Source: Elusimicrobia bacterium RIFCSPLOWO2_01_FULL_59_12 (GTDB lineage: Bacteria; Elusimicrobiota; Elusimicrobia; 2-01-FULL-59-12). Taken from it: a DNA stretch of 8,889 nt. The position numbers and the translations under genes were made by a program. Positions 1-7,712 of this stretch are shown in pieces (positions within the stretch are counted from its first letter, which is position 1; each line of letters begins with the position of its first letter). Below the pieces are notes generated by a model. That model was not told where the DNA came from. It made no database searches and worked only from the letters and a program-made list of their open reading frames with translations. The stretch spans positions 520-9,408 of the forward strand of contig MGUR01000023.1 of assembly GCA_001800075.1 (NCBI GenBank), written 5' to 3'.

Positions 1-1105
1 GCTTCGGCCCCTCATTCAAAAGAAATCGCTGGGGGCGACGACCGATTTCGCCCATCTGCGGAAAATGGACGTCACGATCATCTGCGTGCCGACCCCCCTG
101 CGCAAGACCAAGGACCCGGACATCTCTTTCATCGCCGAATCCACCCAGGCGATCGCCGAACACCTGCATCCCCAGCAGCTGGTCGTTCTGGAAAGCACCA
201 CCTACCCCGGCACCACGCGGGAGTTTGTCCTGCCGATGCTGGAAGCCGGCGGCCTGAAGGTGGGGAAAGATTTCTATTTGGCCTTTTCGCCCGAACGCAT
301 CGACCCGGGCAACAAGCAATACCGGCTGGCGAACACGCCGAAAGTCGTGGGCGTGGTGACGCCGGCCTGCAGCCGCCTTGCCGCCGAGGTGTACGGGAGC
401 ATCGTCGCGCGGGTGGTCCCCGTCTCGTCCACGGAGAGCGCGGAGATGGTGAAGCTCTTGGAGAATACGTTCCGCGCGGTCAACATCGGGCTGGTCAATG
501 AAATCGCTCTGATCTGCGATAAGCTGCATCTGAATGTCTGGGAAGTGATCGAGGCGGCTTCCTCCAAGCCTTACGGCTTTATGCCCTTTTACCCCGGTCC
601 CGGGCTGGGCGGGCACTGCATCCCGGTCGACCCGCATTACCTCTCGTGGAAGATGAAGGCGCTGAATTTCTCAGCCCGATTCATTGAACTGGCCGGCGAG
701 GTGAATTCGCATATGCCGGACTTCGTGCTTCAAAAGATCATGCTGGCGCTGAACCAGCGCAAAAAATCGATCAACGGCGCCAAAATCCTTCTCCTGGGCG
801 TCGCCTATAAATCGAATGTCTCGGATACGCGGGAATCCCCGGCGCTGGACCTGATGCATCTGCTCAGCGAACAAGGCGCCCAGATCGCGTTTCACGACCC
901 CTGGGTGAGCTCGGTCGAGATCAGCGGAAAACGCATCAAGGGCCTGCTGTACTCGCCGGCGCTCCTGCGTTCGATGGATGCCGTCGTGGTGACCACCGCC
1001 CATCGCGCGTTTCATGCCAAGGAAATTCTCAAACATTCGCGTCTGGTCGTCGACACCCGGAACATCGCGCGCGGCCTGACGGCGAAAAACCTGGTACGGC
1101 TTTGA
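1..1105 (+). CDS. wbpA: UDP-N-acetyl-D-glucosamine 6-dehydrogenase-like protein (5' truncated by the window)
   Basis: This enzyme would oxidise C6 of a UDP-N-acetyl-hexosamine with two NAD+ to give the uronic acid used in surface glycans. The reading frame is open from base 2, well before the first ATG at 65, so about 20 residues precede that Met and the gene starts outside the window. The missing part is the N-terminal Rossmann glycine motif, roughly 65-75 residues judged by usual family length. Visible family motifs are VIICVPTPL, ESTTYPGTT, FSPERIDPG, the helix with LLENTFRAVNIGLVNE, and PGLGGHCIPVDP, whose catalytic Cys codon is at 617-619. A C-terminal UDP-binding domain follows (GVAYKSNVSDTRESPAL). 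The HCIPVDP form fits WbpA/WecC/TviB enzymes better than the GSCFPKD form of UDP-glucose dehydrogenases. Its stop overlaps the next gene's start. Substrate (GlcNAc or ManNAc) is inferred. Confidence 0.9.
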   Translation, partial: LRPLIQKKSLGATTDFAHLRKMDVTIICVPTPLRKTKDPDISFIAESTQAIAEHLHPQQLVVLESTTYPGTTREFVLPMLEAGGLKVGKDFYLAFSPERIDPGNKQYRLANTPKVVGVVTPACSRLAAEVYGSIVARVVPVSSTESAEMVKLLENTFRAVNIGLVNEIALICDKLHLNVWEVIEAASSKPYGFMPFYPGPGLGGHCIPVDPHYLSWKMKALNFSARFIELAGEVNSHMPDFVLQKIMLALNQRKKSINGAKILLLGVAYKSNVSDTRESPALDLMHLLSEQGAQIAFHDPWVSSVEISGKRIKGLLYSPALLRSMDAVVVTTAHRAFHAKEILKHSRLVVDTRNIARGLTAKNLVRL

Positions 1106-2526
1106 CCCTGCTCGCGTTCGCCCTGCCTTTTTTGCTCTTCATTTCTTTTCCTTCGCGAATGTGGAATTTTGACGGGGTGGCCTGCGCGGCGGCGCTGGAA
1201 CTGGGCAATCCGATGTTCCTTTTCCACTCCAATCATCTCCTGTATGGATTTTTTGGCTTCCTCTTTTGGAAGCCGCTCTCCTTCGGGATCCTGCCGCGCG
1301 CGCTCCCCGCGCTTCAACTTTTCACGTCCCTGCTTTCCGCGGCCGGGCTGGCCGGTCTTTTCATGATCCTTCAGAGCATTTTGACGGACCGGAGGCTCGC
1401 TCTGCTCGCCACGCTGTGCGTCAGCGTGACCGCCGTCGTCTGGGTGTGGAGCATCGAAGCGCAGGTGTATGCGCTGGGCTTTTTGGCGCTCAGCTGGGCG
1501 ACCTATCATGTGATGCGGCCCGCCCATCCGAAAAAGTGGCTCTGGGTGGGGGCGCTGCATGCCGGCGCCGTGCTGGGGCATATCATTCACGCGCTCTGGA
1601 TCGTGCCCGCTCTCTATCTGCTTTGGAAGGAAAATCCGCGCGTTCGGACAACCTCTTTGCGGCGCTATCTGCTGGTGTTGGCCGCGGGGACGGCTCTCCC
1701 CTACCTGCTGGTGATCGGAACGGTCATTCTTCCCAAGCACCTGCAGGATGGCTGGCTGGTGAAATGGCTCCTGGGCAGCGCGGCGCTCAACGCACACAGC
1801 ACGTTTCAATGGCATTTTGCCGGCTGGACAGGGCCTCTGGATTGGGCGACCACCTCCGTGCGACTATTTTGGGGCAGCTTCTGGCCGTACCAAACAAACG
1901 TTCCGTTGTGGTGCGGACTCCTGACGCTGGTGTCGATATCGGTTGTGCTGGGGCTTCTCGGAATGTCCCTTAAACGAAAGAATCAGCCCCTATGGACTTT
2001 CTGCGCGCTCTGGCTCGCCGTCTACGGTGTTTTTTTCTGGACATGGGAACCTGCCACGGAATGTTACCGGCTGACGGATTTCATCCCGTTGGGAATCCTG
2101 CTTGGATTAGGCGCCCATGGGATTCGGCAAACCAGTGTCCGGTGGGTCCTCCTGGCTCTCCTCTTTATGACCTTGGTGCCGGTGAACCTCCGGACGCGCA
2201 TTATTCCCATGCACGACCCACAGAAGAACGTGGGGTATCGGGAAACCCAGGCGCTGGCGCGCGCCACGCCCGACAATTCCCTTTACCTGACCCTGGGCGG
2301 GATCGCGTGGATTTACCTGCTGTACTTTTCCGGCCGTTCCGCGTGGAACGTGAACTCGCTCATGCGTGATCCGGACCGCCTGGGCGACGACATCGCGCGA
2401 CGCGGCCCGACGCAGCCTGTTTTCATCCAGGCTCAGGCATTGGGCGCGGACGCGGTCAAACCGTGGATCGCCCGCTATAAACGTCGGCCTGTTGAGGGCG
2501 CGCCCCCATGGCTCCAACTCCAGTGA
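1102..2526 (+). CDS. Polytopic membrane protein, GT-C/DUF2723-like putative glycosyltransferase
   Basis: A 474-residue integral membrane protein with about ten hydrophobic segments, probably a lipid-linked-sugar-dependent glycosyltransferase of the GT-C fold. The first segment occupies about residues 3-16. It is followed by a loop with Asp24 (NFDGVACAAALELGN) and a His-rich stretch (FHSNHLLYG). A later segment has SIEAQVYALGFL, resembling the EAEVYAL-type motif of DUF2723/TMEM260-like proteins. Asp24 sits where GT-C enzymes carry their catalytic or metal-binding acidic residue. The C-terminal 100 or so residues look mostly soluble and probably extracytoplasmic. The start is TTG at 1102 within TTGA, overlapping the upstream stop by 4 nt; no ATG lies nearby in frame, and this start keeps the first membrane segment. 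Acceptor and sugar are unknown. The DUF2723 assignment comes from motif resemblance alone. Confidence 0.8.
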   Translation: MTLLAFALPFLLFISFPSRMWNFDGVACAAALELGNPMFLFHSNHLLYGFFGFLFWKPLSFGILPRALPALQLFTSLLSAAGLAGLFMILQSILTDRRLALLATLCVSVTAVVWVWSIEAQVYALGFLALSWATYHVMRPAHPKKWLWVGALHAGAVLGHIIHALWIVPALYLLWKENPRVRTTSLRRYLLVLAAGTALPYLLVIGTVILPKHLQDGWLVKWLLGSAALNAHSTFQWHFAGWTGPLDWATTSVRLFWGSFWPYQTNVPLWCGLLTLVSISVVLGLLGMSLKRKNQPLWTFCALWLAVYGVFFWTWEPATECYRLTDFIPLGILLGLGAHGIRQTSVRWVLLALLFMTLVPVNLRTRIIPMHDPQKNVGYRETQALARATPDNSLYLTLGGIAWIYLLYFSGRSAWNVNSLMRDPDRLGDDIARRGPTQPVFIQAQALGADAVKPWIARYKRRPVEGAPPWLQLQ

Positions 2527-3263
2527 AGCCAAAAGTCATCGTGGTCATGCCGGCGTATAACGCGGAGAAGACGCTGGAGCGCACGTTGGCCGATATTCCC
2601 GCCGGGAGCGTGGACTCGATCATCCTGGTCGACGACTGCTCCAAGGACCAGACCGTCACCCTCGCAGAGCGGCTGGGGTTGCGCGTGATTCAGCACGAAA
2701 AGAATAGGGGCTATGGGGGGAATCAAAAAACCTGCTACCGCGAAGCGCTGGCGGCGGGAGCGGACATCATTGTGATGATCCACCCGGATTACCAGTATGA
2801 CGCCCGGCTGGTTCCTCACTTGACGGGCATTCTCCGGGACGGCATCTGCGACGTCCTTCTCGGGAACCGCATCCGGACCCGCCAGGAAGCGCTGGCCGGC
2901 GGGATGCCTTTCTATAAATACATTTCCAACCGCTTCCTCACGGCGGCCGAAAATCTGGCAATGGGACAAAATTTGGGTGAATGGCACAGCGGCCTGCGGG
3001 CCTACACGCGCCGCGTGCTGGAAACCATCCCCTGGGAAAAAAACTCGGACGATTTTGTGTTCGACTGCGAATTTTTAGTTCAGGCCGCCGCCTTGGGCTT
3101 CCGCCTGGGAGACGTCCCCGCGCCGGCGCGCTATTTCGAGGAAGCGTCGTCCATCAATTTTAAGCGCAGCGTGCGGTACGGCCTGGAATCCCTCAAAACG
3201 GTTCTCCGATACCACCTGCACCGATGGAAACTGTGGTCATGCCCACTGTTCGTCCCGCGATAA
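2508..3263 (+). CDS. Family 2 glycosyltransferase (polyprenyl-phosphate sugar synthase-like)
   Basis: A 251-residue cytoplasmic GT-A enzyme that probably transfers a sugar from a nucleotide donor to a polyprenyl phosphate or glycan. Motifs in order are KVIVVMPAYNAEKTL (nucleotide-binding start), IILVDDCSKD, a metal-site region IHPDYQYD in place of the usual DADGQ(H)D, GNRIRTR, GEWHSGLRAY and DDFVFDCEFL. It resembles DPM1/DPG-synthase-like GT2 proteins. It lacks the C-terminal membrane helices found in ArnC/GtrB-type enzymes. It lies between two GT-C genes, so making their lipid-linked donor is a reasonable inference. The ATG at 2508 overlaps the upstream gene by 19 nt and has GAGG at 2494-2497. 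An in-frame GTG at 2523 would make a 4-nt GTGA overlap like its neighbours and also keeps the catalytic domain, but has no clear ribosome site. Confidence 0.9.
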   Translation: MAPTPVKPKVIVVMPAYNAEKTLERTLADIPAGSVDSIILVDDCSKDQTVTLAERLGLRVIQHEKNRGYGGNQKTCYREALAAGADIIVMIHPDYQYDARLVPHLTGILRDGICDVLLGNRIRTRQEALAGGMPFYKYISNRFLTAAENLAMGQNLGEWHSGLRAYTRRVLETIPWEKNSDDFVFDCEFLVQAAALGFRLGDVPAPARYFEEASSINFKRSVRYGLESLKTVLRYHLHRWKLWSCPLFVPR

Positions 3264-5194
3264 AAAGCGCCTTTTTCCTGGCGTTTCTCTCGGCGCTGGC
3301 CGCCGCGTATTTCCTCAACACGCCCCTCCCGTTGTTTTTGACGCGCCTCGAGCAGATAAGTCTGGCCGCGTTCGTCCTCTGGAGCGCGGGCGGCTGGGGA
3401 ACCCGGATATTCACGAAGGAATCCCCCTTCACGCCGCTGGAAGCCTTTCTCTTTGCCGAGGTCCTGGGTCTGGGCGCGCTCAGTGGAGGCATGATCCTTC
3501 TGGGAGTTTTTCATGCCTGGGTCCCGACCGGCGCTTGGGGCTTGCTCATCGCCGGCATCGGTCTCAGCGGACCGTTCCTAAAAAACGTGAAGCGTCTTTT
3601 TTCCATGGCCTCTGAGATTTGGTTTTTGCCTTCCGACCTGCTCTGGCCCGGCGCCGCCGTGCTGACGGGGGGATTCTTCAGCCTCCCGCTGGCGCTGGCC
3701 CCGATCACGTACTACGACTCGCTGGTCTACCACTTGGCGCTTCCCGCCGCTTACGTGCAGGCCCAGAGGTGGGTCGCGCTCCCCCATCTGGTTTACTCCG
3801 CATTTCCACAAACGCTGGAAATGCTCTGGACCCTGGCGCTCCTGGTGGGGGATGACACCGTGGCCAATCTGATCGCCTGGAGCATGAGCTTTTTGCTGCT
3901 TGCGGCGGTCATCGCGTATGCCAAGCGGTTTCTGGATATCTCGGTGGGGTGGGTCGCGGCGGCGCTGCTGGCGCTCATGCCTGCGTTTTTACTCTTGAGC
4001 TCAGGGGGGTATGTGGATGTCGGCCTGACGCTTTTCAGTTTTATGGCCTTGTACGCCGCCTGTGTCTGGGTCGCCCATCGAAGCGCCTCGATGCTCGCGG
4101 GCGCGGGTCTTTTCGCCGGGTGGGCGATCGGCGTCAAGTACACCGGCGCGCTCCCCGCCCTCTTGACCGGGATATTCATTGCGACACGACTCTACCGGCA
4201 GCCCCACGCCTTCAAAGACCTCCTTCTTTTCTGCGGCAGCGTTCTGCTCACGGCCGGCCCGTGGCTGATTAAAAACATCGTATACGTCGGCAATCCCGTA
4301 TTCCCGTTTTTCCACTCCTGGGGCATCCAGGAGCTCAACCCGTGGCTCCATCAGGCCGCCGCCGGGTATTTCGCGGGCATCACCGAGTATTATTCGCGGT
4401 CTTTCTGGGAACTCCCGAGGGTGCTGTGGGAAGCCGCGGTGAACGGCATCGGGTTCGGGCGCGGGATCGACGTCCTGGGTGATTTCGGGTGGGTCCCGCT
4501 CCTCGGCCTTCCGCCCGCCCTGTGGCTTTGCCGCAGGCTGCCCGGCATGGTCAAGCTCCTTTTGATTTTTTGCGCCGTTTATTTTGTGCCGTGGGCGCTT
4601 TCCCATCCTGTGCTCAGGTTTTTATTCCCGATCGCTCCTCTCTTGGCGCTCCTGGCGGCCTATGCCTGGGTGCATGGCCTCCGGCCGCAACCGGCCTGGG
4701 TCCGCTGGGCGTCCCGGGGGTTTTTGACCTCTTTTCTTCTTTCAGGGCTTTTCCTATCCTTTTACGTGATGAATTTTCTATCCCCGTTCGCGGTCGCCGC
4801 CGGTTTGGAAAGTCGCGACGCGTATCTGAAGCGCAAGCTCGACTACTACGGCGCCGCGTTCTTCGTAAACACGCAAACGCCGCCGGAGAGTTATGTGTAT
4901 GTGTTTGGCGATCAGCGCGGCTACTACTATCAGCGAAAAATCTGGATCAGTCCGGTGTTCAGCAAAAATCTTCTGATCGAATGGGCGAACGCCTCCGCAA
5001 CGCCCGCTGAACTGCGGCGGAAGATCCAAGAGGAAGGGATCACCCATATGGTGGTCAACCGTCTGGAGTTTGAGCGTCTCAAAACCTATCCCTACGCCCG
5101 ATTCAACGCGCAAGGCCAGCGAAACTGGGACCGCCTCCTAGAACGGCTGGTGTCCCTTTACCGCGACCGGGCGTGCGAGGTGTACGCCCTATGA
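3224..5194 (+). CDS. GT39-like (GT-C) polytopic membrane glycosyltransferase
   Basis: A 656-residue membrane protein with many hydrophobic segments from about residue 13 to 525 and a soluble C-terminal domain of about 125 residues. The family transfers a sugar from a polyprenyl-phosphate carrier on the outer face of the membrane. Diagnostic stretches are ITYYDSLVYHLALP, with Asp165 in the catalytic position typical of GT-C enzymes, LPHLVYSAFPQTLEMLW, AIGVKYTGALPALL, and GNPVFPFFHSWG before a long loop. The tail contains YVYVFGDQRGYYYQRK and EGITHMVVNR, a pattern common in extracytoplasmic tails of these proteins. The ATG at 3224 overlaps the GT2 gene by 40 nt. A second in-frame ATG at 3239 would reduce the overlap to 25 nt and remove only five residues; neither has a convincing ribosome site. 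Together with the upstream GT-C gene it suggests two transfer steps. Sugar and acceptor are unknown. Confidence 0.85.
   Translation: METVVMPTVRPAIKSAFFLAFLSALAAAYFLNTPLPLFLTRLEQISLAAFVLWSAGGWGTRIFTKESPFTPLEAFLFAEVLGLGALSGGMILLGVFHAWVPTGAWGLLIAGIGLSGPFLKNVKRLFSMASEIWFLPSDLLWPGAAVLTGGFFSLPLALAPITYYDSLVYHLALPAAYVQAQRWVALPHLVYSAFPQTLEMLWTLALLVGDDTVANLIAWSMSFLLLAAVIAYAKRFLDISVGWVAAALLALMPAFLLLSSGGYVDVGLTLFSFMALYAACVWVAHRSASMLAGAGLFAGWAIGVKYTGALPALLTGIFIATRLYRQPHAFKDLLLFCGSVLLTAGPWLIKNIVYVGNPVFPFFHSWGIQELNPWLHQAAAGYFAGITEYYSRSFWELPRVLWEAAVNGIGFGRGIDVLGDFGWVPLLGLPPALWLCRRLPGMVKLLLIFCAVYFVPWALSHPVLRFLFPIAPLLALLAAYAWVHGLRPQPAWVRWASRGFLTSFLLSGLFLSFYVMNFLSPFAVAAGLESRDAYLKRKLDYYGAAFFVNTQTPPESYVYVFGDQRGYYYQRKIWISPVFSKNLLIEWANASATPAELRRKIQEEGITHMVVNRLEFERLKTYPYARFNAQGQRNWDRLLERLVSLYRDRACEVYAL
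5177..5182 (+). promoter_or_regulatory. Ribosome binding site setting the wecA-like start
   Basis: GAGGTG lies 8 nt before ATG 5191, inside the end of the preceding GT-C gene. It favours ATG 5191, which overlaps the upstream stop as ATGA, over the in-frame GTG at 5173, which would add six residues unlike the family N-terminus. Confidence 0.6.
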
Positions 5195-6222
5195 TTCCGG
5201 AAAGCAAGCTGTATCTCTACTGTTTTTTAACGGCGCTGATCCTCTCGGGAGCGCTCACCCCGCTGATGCGCAGGCTCGCGCTCCGTTTCCAGATCCTGGA
5301 CCGCCCCTTGACCGATGTGAAAACACACAAAAAACCCGTACCTTACCTGGGGGGGGTGGCGATCGCCGCCGGGCTGGTGCTCTCGCTCATCGCGGCCCGT
5401 TTCCTGACGAGTTTTCCAACGGGCACGCTGCACGCCCTCCGGGGGATCCTTCTGGGGTCGATCATCGTCTTTCTGCTCGGACTGGCCGACGACATCCAGC
5501 GCTACGGGCTGGGGATTCGCGCGAAATTCATCATCCAGCTGGCCGCCGCGCTCTGCCTGATCCTTTTCGACATTCGCATCAAATTTATTTCGCCGCGCTG
5601 GTTCGGCGATCTGCTGACCATCCTCTGGGTGGTGGGCATCATCAACGCGCTGAACATCATCGATATCATGGACGGTTTGGCCGCCGGCATCGCGGTGATC
5701 GCCAGCCTGGGATTTCTCTTTATCTCCCTGCCCTCGGAAGAAATCTATGTCAATTTCACCTCCGCCGCGCTGGCCGGCGCTTTGCTGGGTTTTCTGCCTT
5801 ACAATCTTTCGAAACGCTGGAAAATATTCATGGGGGACACCGGGAGCCTGCTGGCCGGGTTCGTCCTGGCCGCCCTGTCCCTGGGAACATCCTATACGCG
5901 CGTCAACGATCTGGCCGTTTTTTGTCCGTTGTTGATCCTCGGGCTCCCGATCTACGACACGCTCCTGGTCAGCTATTTGAGATACTCCCGAGGCATGTCG
6001 CCCTTTCGCGGCAGCCGCGATCATTTTGCTTTGCGTCTGGAAACCTTCGGCTTTTTCCGAGAAGAAATTTTGGTGATGTGCTACGCCGCCGGCCTCCTGC
6101 TGACATTCATCGCCTATCAAGTCACTATCGTCTCCATGCAGAACGCCGTCCTCCTCTATGGGGTGGCCGCCGGAGTGGCGCTGGTCCTGGGAACCTGGCT
6201 GGCGCGAATCCAGATCGAATAA
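5191..6222 (+). CDS. wecA: WecA/TagO-type undecaprenyl-phosphate N-acetylhexosamine-1-phosphate transferase
   Basis: This 343-residue polytopic enzyme starts lipid-linked glycan synthesis by moving a sugar-1-phosphate, usually GlcNAc-1-P, from UDP to undecaprenyl phosphate at the cytoplasmic face. The PNPT family motifs are all present: THKKPVPYLGG (about residues 45-55), the Mg-binding LADDIQRYG with Asp100 and Asp101, NALNIIDIMDGLAAG with Asn152, Asn155, Asp158 and Asp161, MGDTGS (214-219), and a loop near GSRDHFALRL in the place of the His-rich motif. About ten membrane segments and normal family length support an intact enzyme. It differs from MraY, which has its own PxxxD and HHH signatures. 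It is the last gene of the overlapping set, with ATGA shared with the previous stop. UDP-GlcNAc as substrate is the family default and is not shown by the sequence. Confidence 0.9.
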   Translation: MIPESKLYLYCFLTALILSGALTPLMRRLALRFQILDRPLTDVKTHKKPVPYLGGVAIAAGLVLSLIAARFLTSFPTGTLHALRGILLGSIIVFLLGLADDIQRYGLGIRAKFIIQLAAALCLILFDIRIKFISPRWFGDLLTILWVVGIINALNIIDIMDGLAAGIAVIASLGFLFISLPSEEIYVNFTSAALAGALLGFLPYNLSKRWKIFMGDTGSLLAGFVLAALSLGTSYTRVNDLAVFCPLLILGLPIYDTLLVSYLRYSRGMSPFRGSRDHFALRLETFGFFREEILVMCYAAGLLLTFIAYQVTIVSMQNAVLLYGVAAGVALVLGTWLARIQIE

Positions 6223-6240
6223 ATCAAGGCGGACTATGGC

Positions 6241-6349
6241 CGTCTCTCAGTTCTCAGTTTTCGATTTTCTGCGATCTGGTCTGGAGCTTTCGGGCATTGA
6301 GAGATTGAAAGTACGAGAACCGAAATCCGAGAACTGAAAACTGAAAGTG
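6241..6349 (+). repeat. Heptamer repeat array in two opposed arms
   Basis: The spacer between the wecA-like gene and the FAD gene is largely 7-nt periodic. The right arm (6301-6349) can be cut into seven units with consensus close to GARAACT; the clearest are at 6315-6321, 6322-6328, 6329-6335, 6336-6342 and 6343-6349. The left arm (about 6241-6275) contains CAGTTCT (6248-6254), CAGTTTT (6255-6261) and CGATTTT, the reverse complement of the same unit. The arms can pair in more than one register, giving a long imperfect hairpin. No U-tract follows, so a simple terminator is unlikely. The last right-arm unit contains the GTG start of the next gene. Confidence 0.7.
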
Positions 6350-7687
6350 ACGCATATTAGGACTCTCATTCTGGGCGGGGGGATGTCGGGCCTTTCTTGC
6401 GCCTACCACCTGAAAAGCGACTATCAGCTCTGGGAAAAATCGGACGAACCGGGCGGCCTCTCGCGCTCCGTTAAAAAAGACGGTTTTGTATTTGATCACA
6501 CCGGGCACCTGCTCCATTTGCGCGATCCGTACACGCTGACGTTGATTCCCAAACTGCTGGGGGACAACCTGGTCAAGAATGTACGGAATGCCTGGATCTA
6601 TTCCAGCGGCGCCTTCACACGCTATCCGTTTCAGGCCAACACCTACGGCCTTCCCAAACGCGTGGTGGAAGCTTGCCTTAAAGGCCTGATCGACGCGCAA
6701 CTGGCCTCACCCCCAACCCCTCTCCCGGTGGGAGAGGGGGGACCGCCGAAGGCGGGGGGTGAGGCTTCTCCGGAGACGCTAAGAAAATGGGTTCTCCGGA
6801 CCTTCGGCGCGGGGTTCGGCGAATACTTCTTTTTTCCCTACAACGAGAAATTATGGACCGTTTCGCCGGACGCGCTCACGGCGGAGTGGATGGCGCCGTT
6901 TGTTCCCAAACCCTCGGTCGCCGAAATCGTGGAAGGCGCTTTCACCGACCGCACTCAGCAGTACGGCTACAACGCGACGTTCCTTTATCCGCGGGAGGGG
7001 GGTATCCAATCGCTGGCATTTGCTTTCGCTAAATCAATAAAAAACATACGTCTCAAACAGGAAGTCAAAACGATCGATCTGGAACGCAGGGAGGCGACAT
7101 CGGCTTCCGGAGAAACCCTATCCTTCGATACGCTGGTCACCAGCCTCCCGCTTGCGCGTTTCCTTGCGCTGGCCAAGCCTTTGCCTTCTGACATCGCGGC
7201 CGCGGCCAAGACCCTGCGCTGGACCTCGGTCTACAACCTGAACCTCGGCATTCAGCGCCCTCGCCTGACCGATAAGCATTGGATCTACTTCCCGGAAAAG
7301 AAATACCCATTTTATCGTGTGGGGTTCCCGATGAATTTTTCAGACAAGATGACGCCTCCCGGCTGCAGCTCGATGTACATCGAAATCGCCTATAGGCCTG
7401 GACAGCCGCCGGACGATAAAAAAACGCTCCAGGCCTGTCTTCGAGGGCTCTATGACTGTGGACTTTTGGACCGCAATGACAAAATCATTTCTCAGGGGGT
7501 CCTGCAGATCCCCACCGCGTATGTGATCTTCGACAAAAATAGAACACCCTCCACAAACACGATCCTCTCCTACTTGAAATCCCAAAACGTGCATTCGATC
7601 GGCCGCTTCGGCGGCTGGAAATATTCCTACATGGAAGAAGCCATCCTGGAAGGCAAAGCCACCGCGGAGGCGATCGATTCTCTCTGA
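6347..7687 (+). CDS. FAD-dependent oxidoreductase, UDP-galactopyranose mutase/protoporphyrinogen oxidase-like
   Basis: A 446-residue FAD/NAD(P)-binding Rossmann protein. The dinucleotide-binding motif LILGGGMSG covers residues 8-15, with Glu30 at the end of the second strand, followed by EPGGLSRS and VFDHTGHLLH as in UDP-galactopyranose mutase-related amine oxidoreductases. Further family-like parts are PYNEKLW, the FAD-contact stretch YPREGGIQSLA and the C-terminal SIGRFGGWKYSYMEEAI. In this context a role in sugar nucleotide or glycan modification is plausible, but the reaction cannot be named. The start is GTG at 6347: an in-frame TGA at 6335 blocks extension, and the next Met would delete the FAD motif. 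There is no Shine-Dalgarno sequence; the upstream bases are the heptamer array. Residues about 120-140 are encoded by an inserted palindromic repeat that keeps the frame. The gene ends 520 nt before the toxin gene. Confidence 0.85.
   Translation: MTHIRTLILGGGMSGLSCAYHLKSDYQLWEKSDEPGGLSRSVKKDGFVFDHTGHLLHLRDPYTLTLIPKLLGDNLVKNVRNAWIYSSGAFTRYPFQANTYGLPKRVVEACLKGLIDAQLASPPTPLPVGEGGPPKAGGEASPETLRKWVLRTFGAGFGEYFFFPYNEKLWTVSPDALTAEWMAPFVPKPSVAEIVEGAFTDRTQQYGYNATFLYPREGGIQSLAFAFAKSIKNIRLKQEVKTIDLERREATSASGETLSFDTLVTSLPLARFLALAKPLPSDIAAAAKTLRWTSVYNLNLGIQRPRLTDKHWIYFPEKKYPFYRVGFPMNFSDKMTPPGCSSMYIEIAYRPGQPPDDKKTLQACLRGLYDCGLLDRNDKIISQGVLQIPTAYVIFDKNRTPSTNTILSYLKSQNVHSIGRFGGWKYSYMEEAILEGKATAEAIDSL
6704..6765 (+). 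repeat. Palindromic repeat element inserted in frame inside a CDS
   Basis: An outer stem pairs 6704-6714 (GCCTCACCCCC) perfectly with 6755-6765. Inside it, 6717-6726 (CCCCTCTCCC) pairs perfectly with 6730-6739 around a GGT loop, and 6743-6747 pairs with 6751-6755 around GAA; the last base pair of that hairpin competes with the outer stem. The CCTCACCCC...CCTCTCCC...GGGAGAGG...GGGTGAGG layout resembles a dispersed intergenic palindrome seen in many bacterial genomes. Here it is read in frame as SPPTPLPVGEGG and PPKAGGEA, a low-complexity Pro/Gly stretch unlike the flanking protein. Confidence 0.85.
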
Positions 7688-7712
7688 GGTTACCCCGGCA
7701 GCCATCCCTTTT

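Noticed and set aside
1012..1815. Open frame of 267 codons on the - strand opposite the dehydrogenase end and first GT-C gene
   Set aside because: Low-complexity Arg/Gln/Glu composition complementary to a hydrophobic membrane protein, with no ribosome site or domain.
1266..1973. Open frame of 235 codons in another + frame inside the first GT-C gene
   Set aside because: Ala/Arg/Gly-rich translation with no hydrophobic pattern or motif; it overlaps a convincing membrane protein.
4001..4606. Open frame of 201 codons on the - strand within the GT39-like gene
   Set aside because: Complement of a membrane-protein frame, Pro/Glu/Arg-rich and without family features.
5173..5190. Upstream GTG start for the wecA-like gene
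   Set aside because: It would add six non-family residues and has no ribosome site, whereas ATG 5191 has GAGGTG upstream and the ATGA overlap.
5227..6120. Long open frame of 297 codons on the - strand opposite the wecA-like gene
   Set aside because: Its product is rich in Gln, Arg, Asp and Glu with no recognisable domain, and the + strand frame carries every WecA-family motif. It is a shadow of a GC-rich gene.
6704..6765. Reading the palindrome as an intrinsic terminator
   Set aside because: It lies in the middle of an intact coding frame and no U-tract follows.
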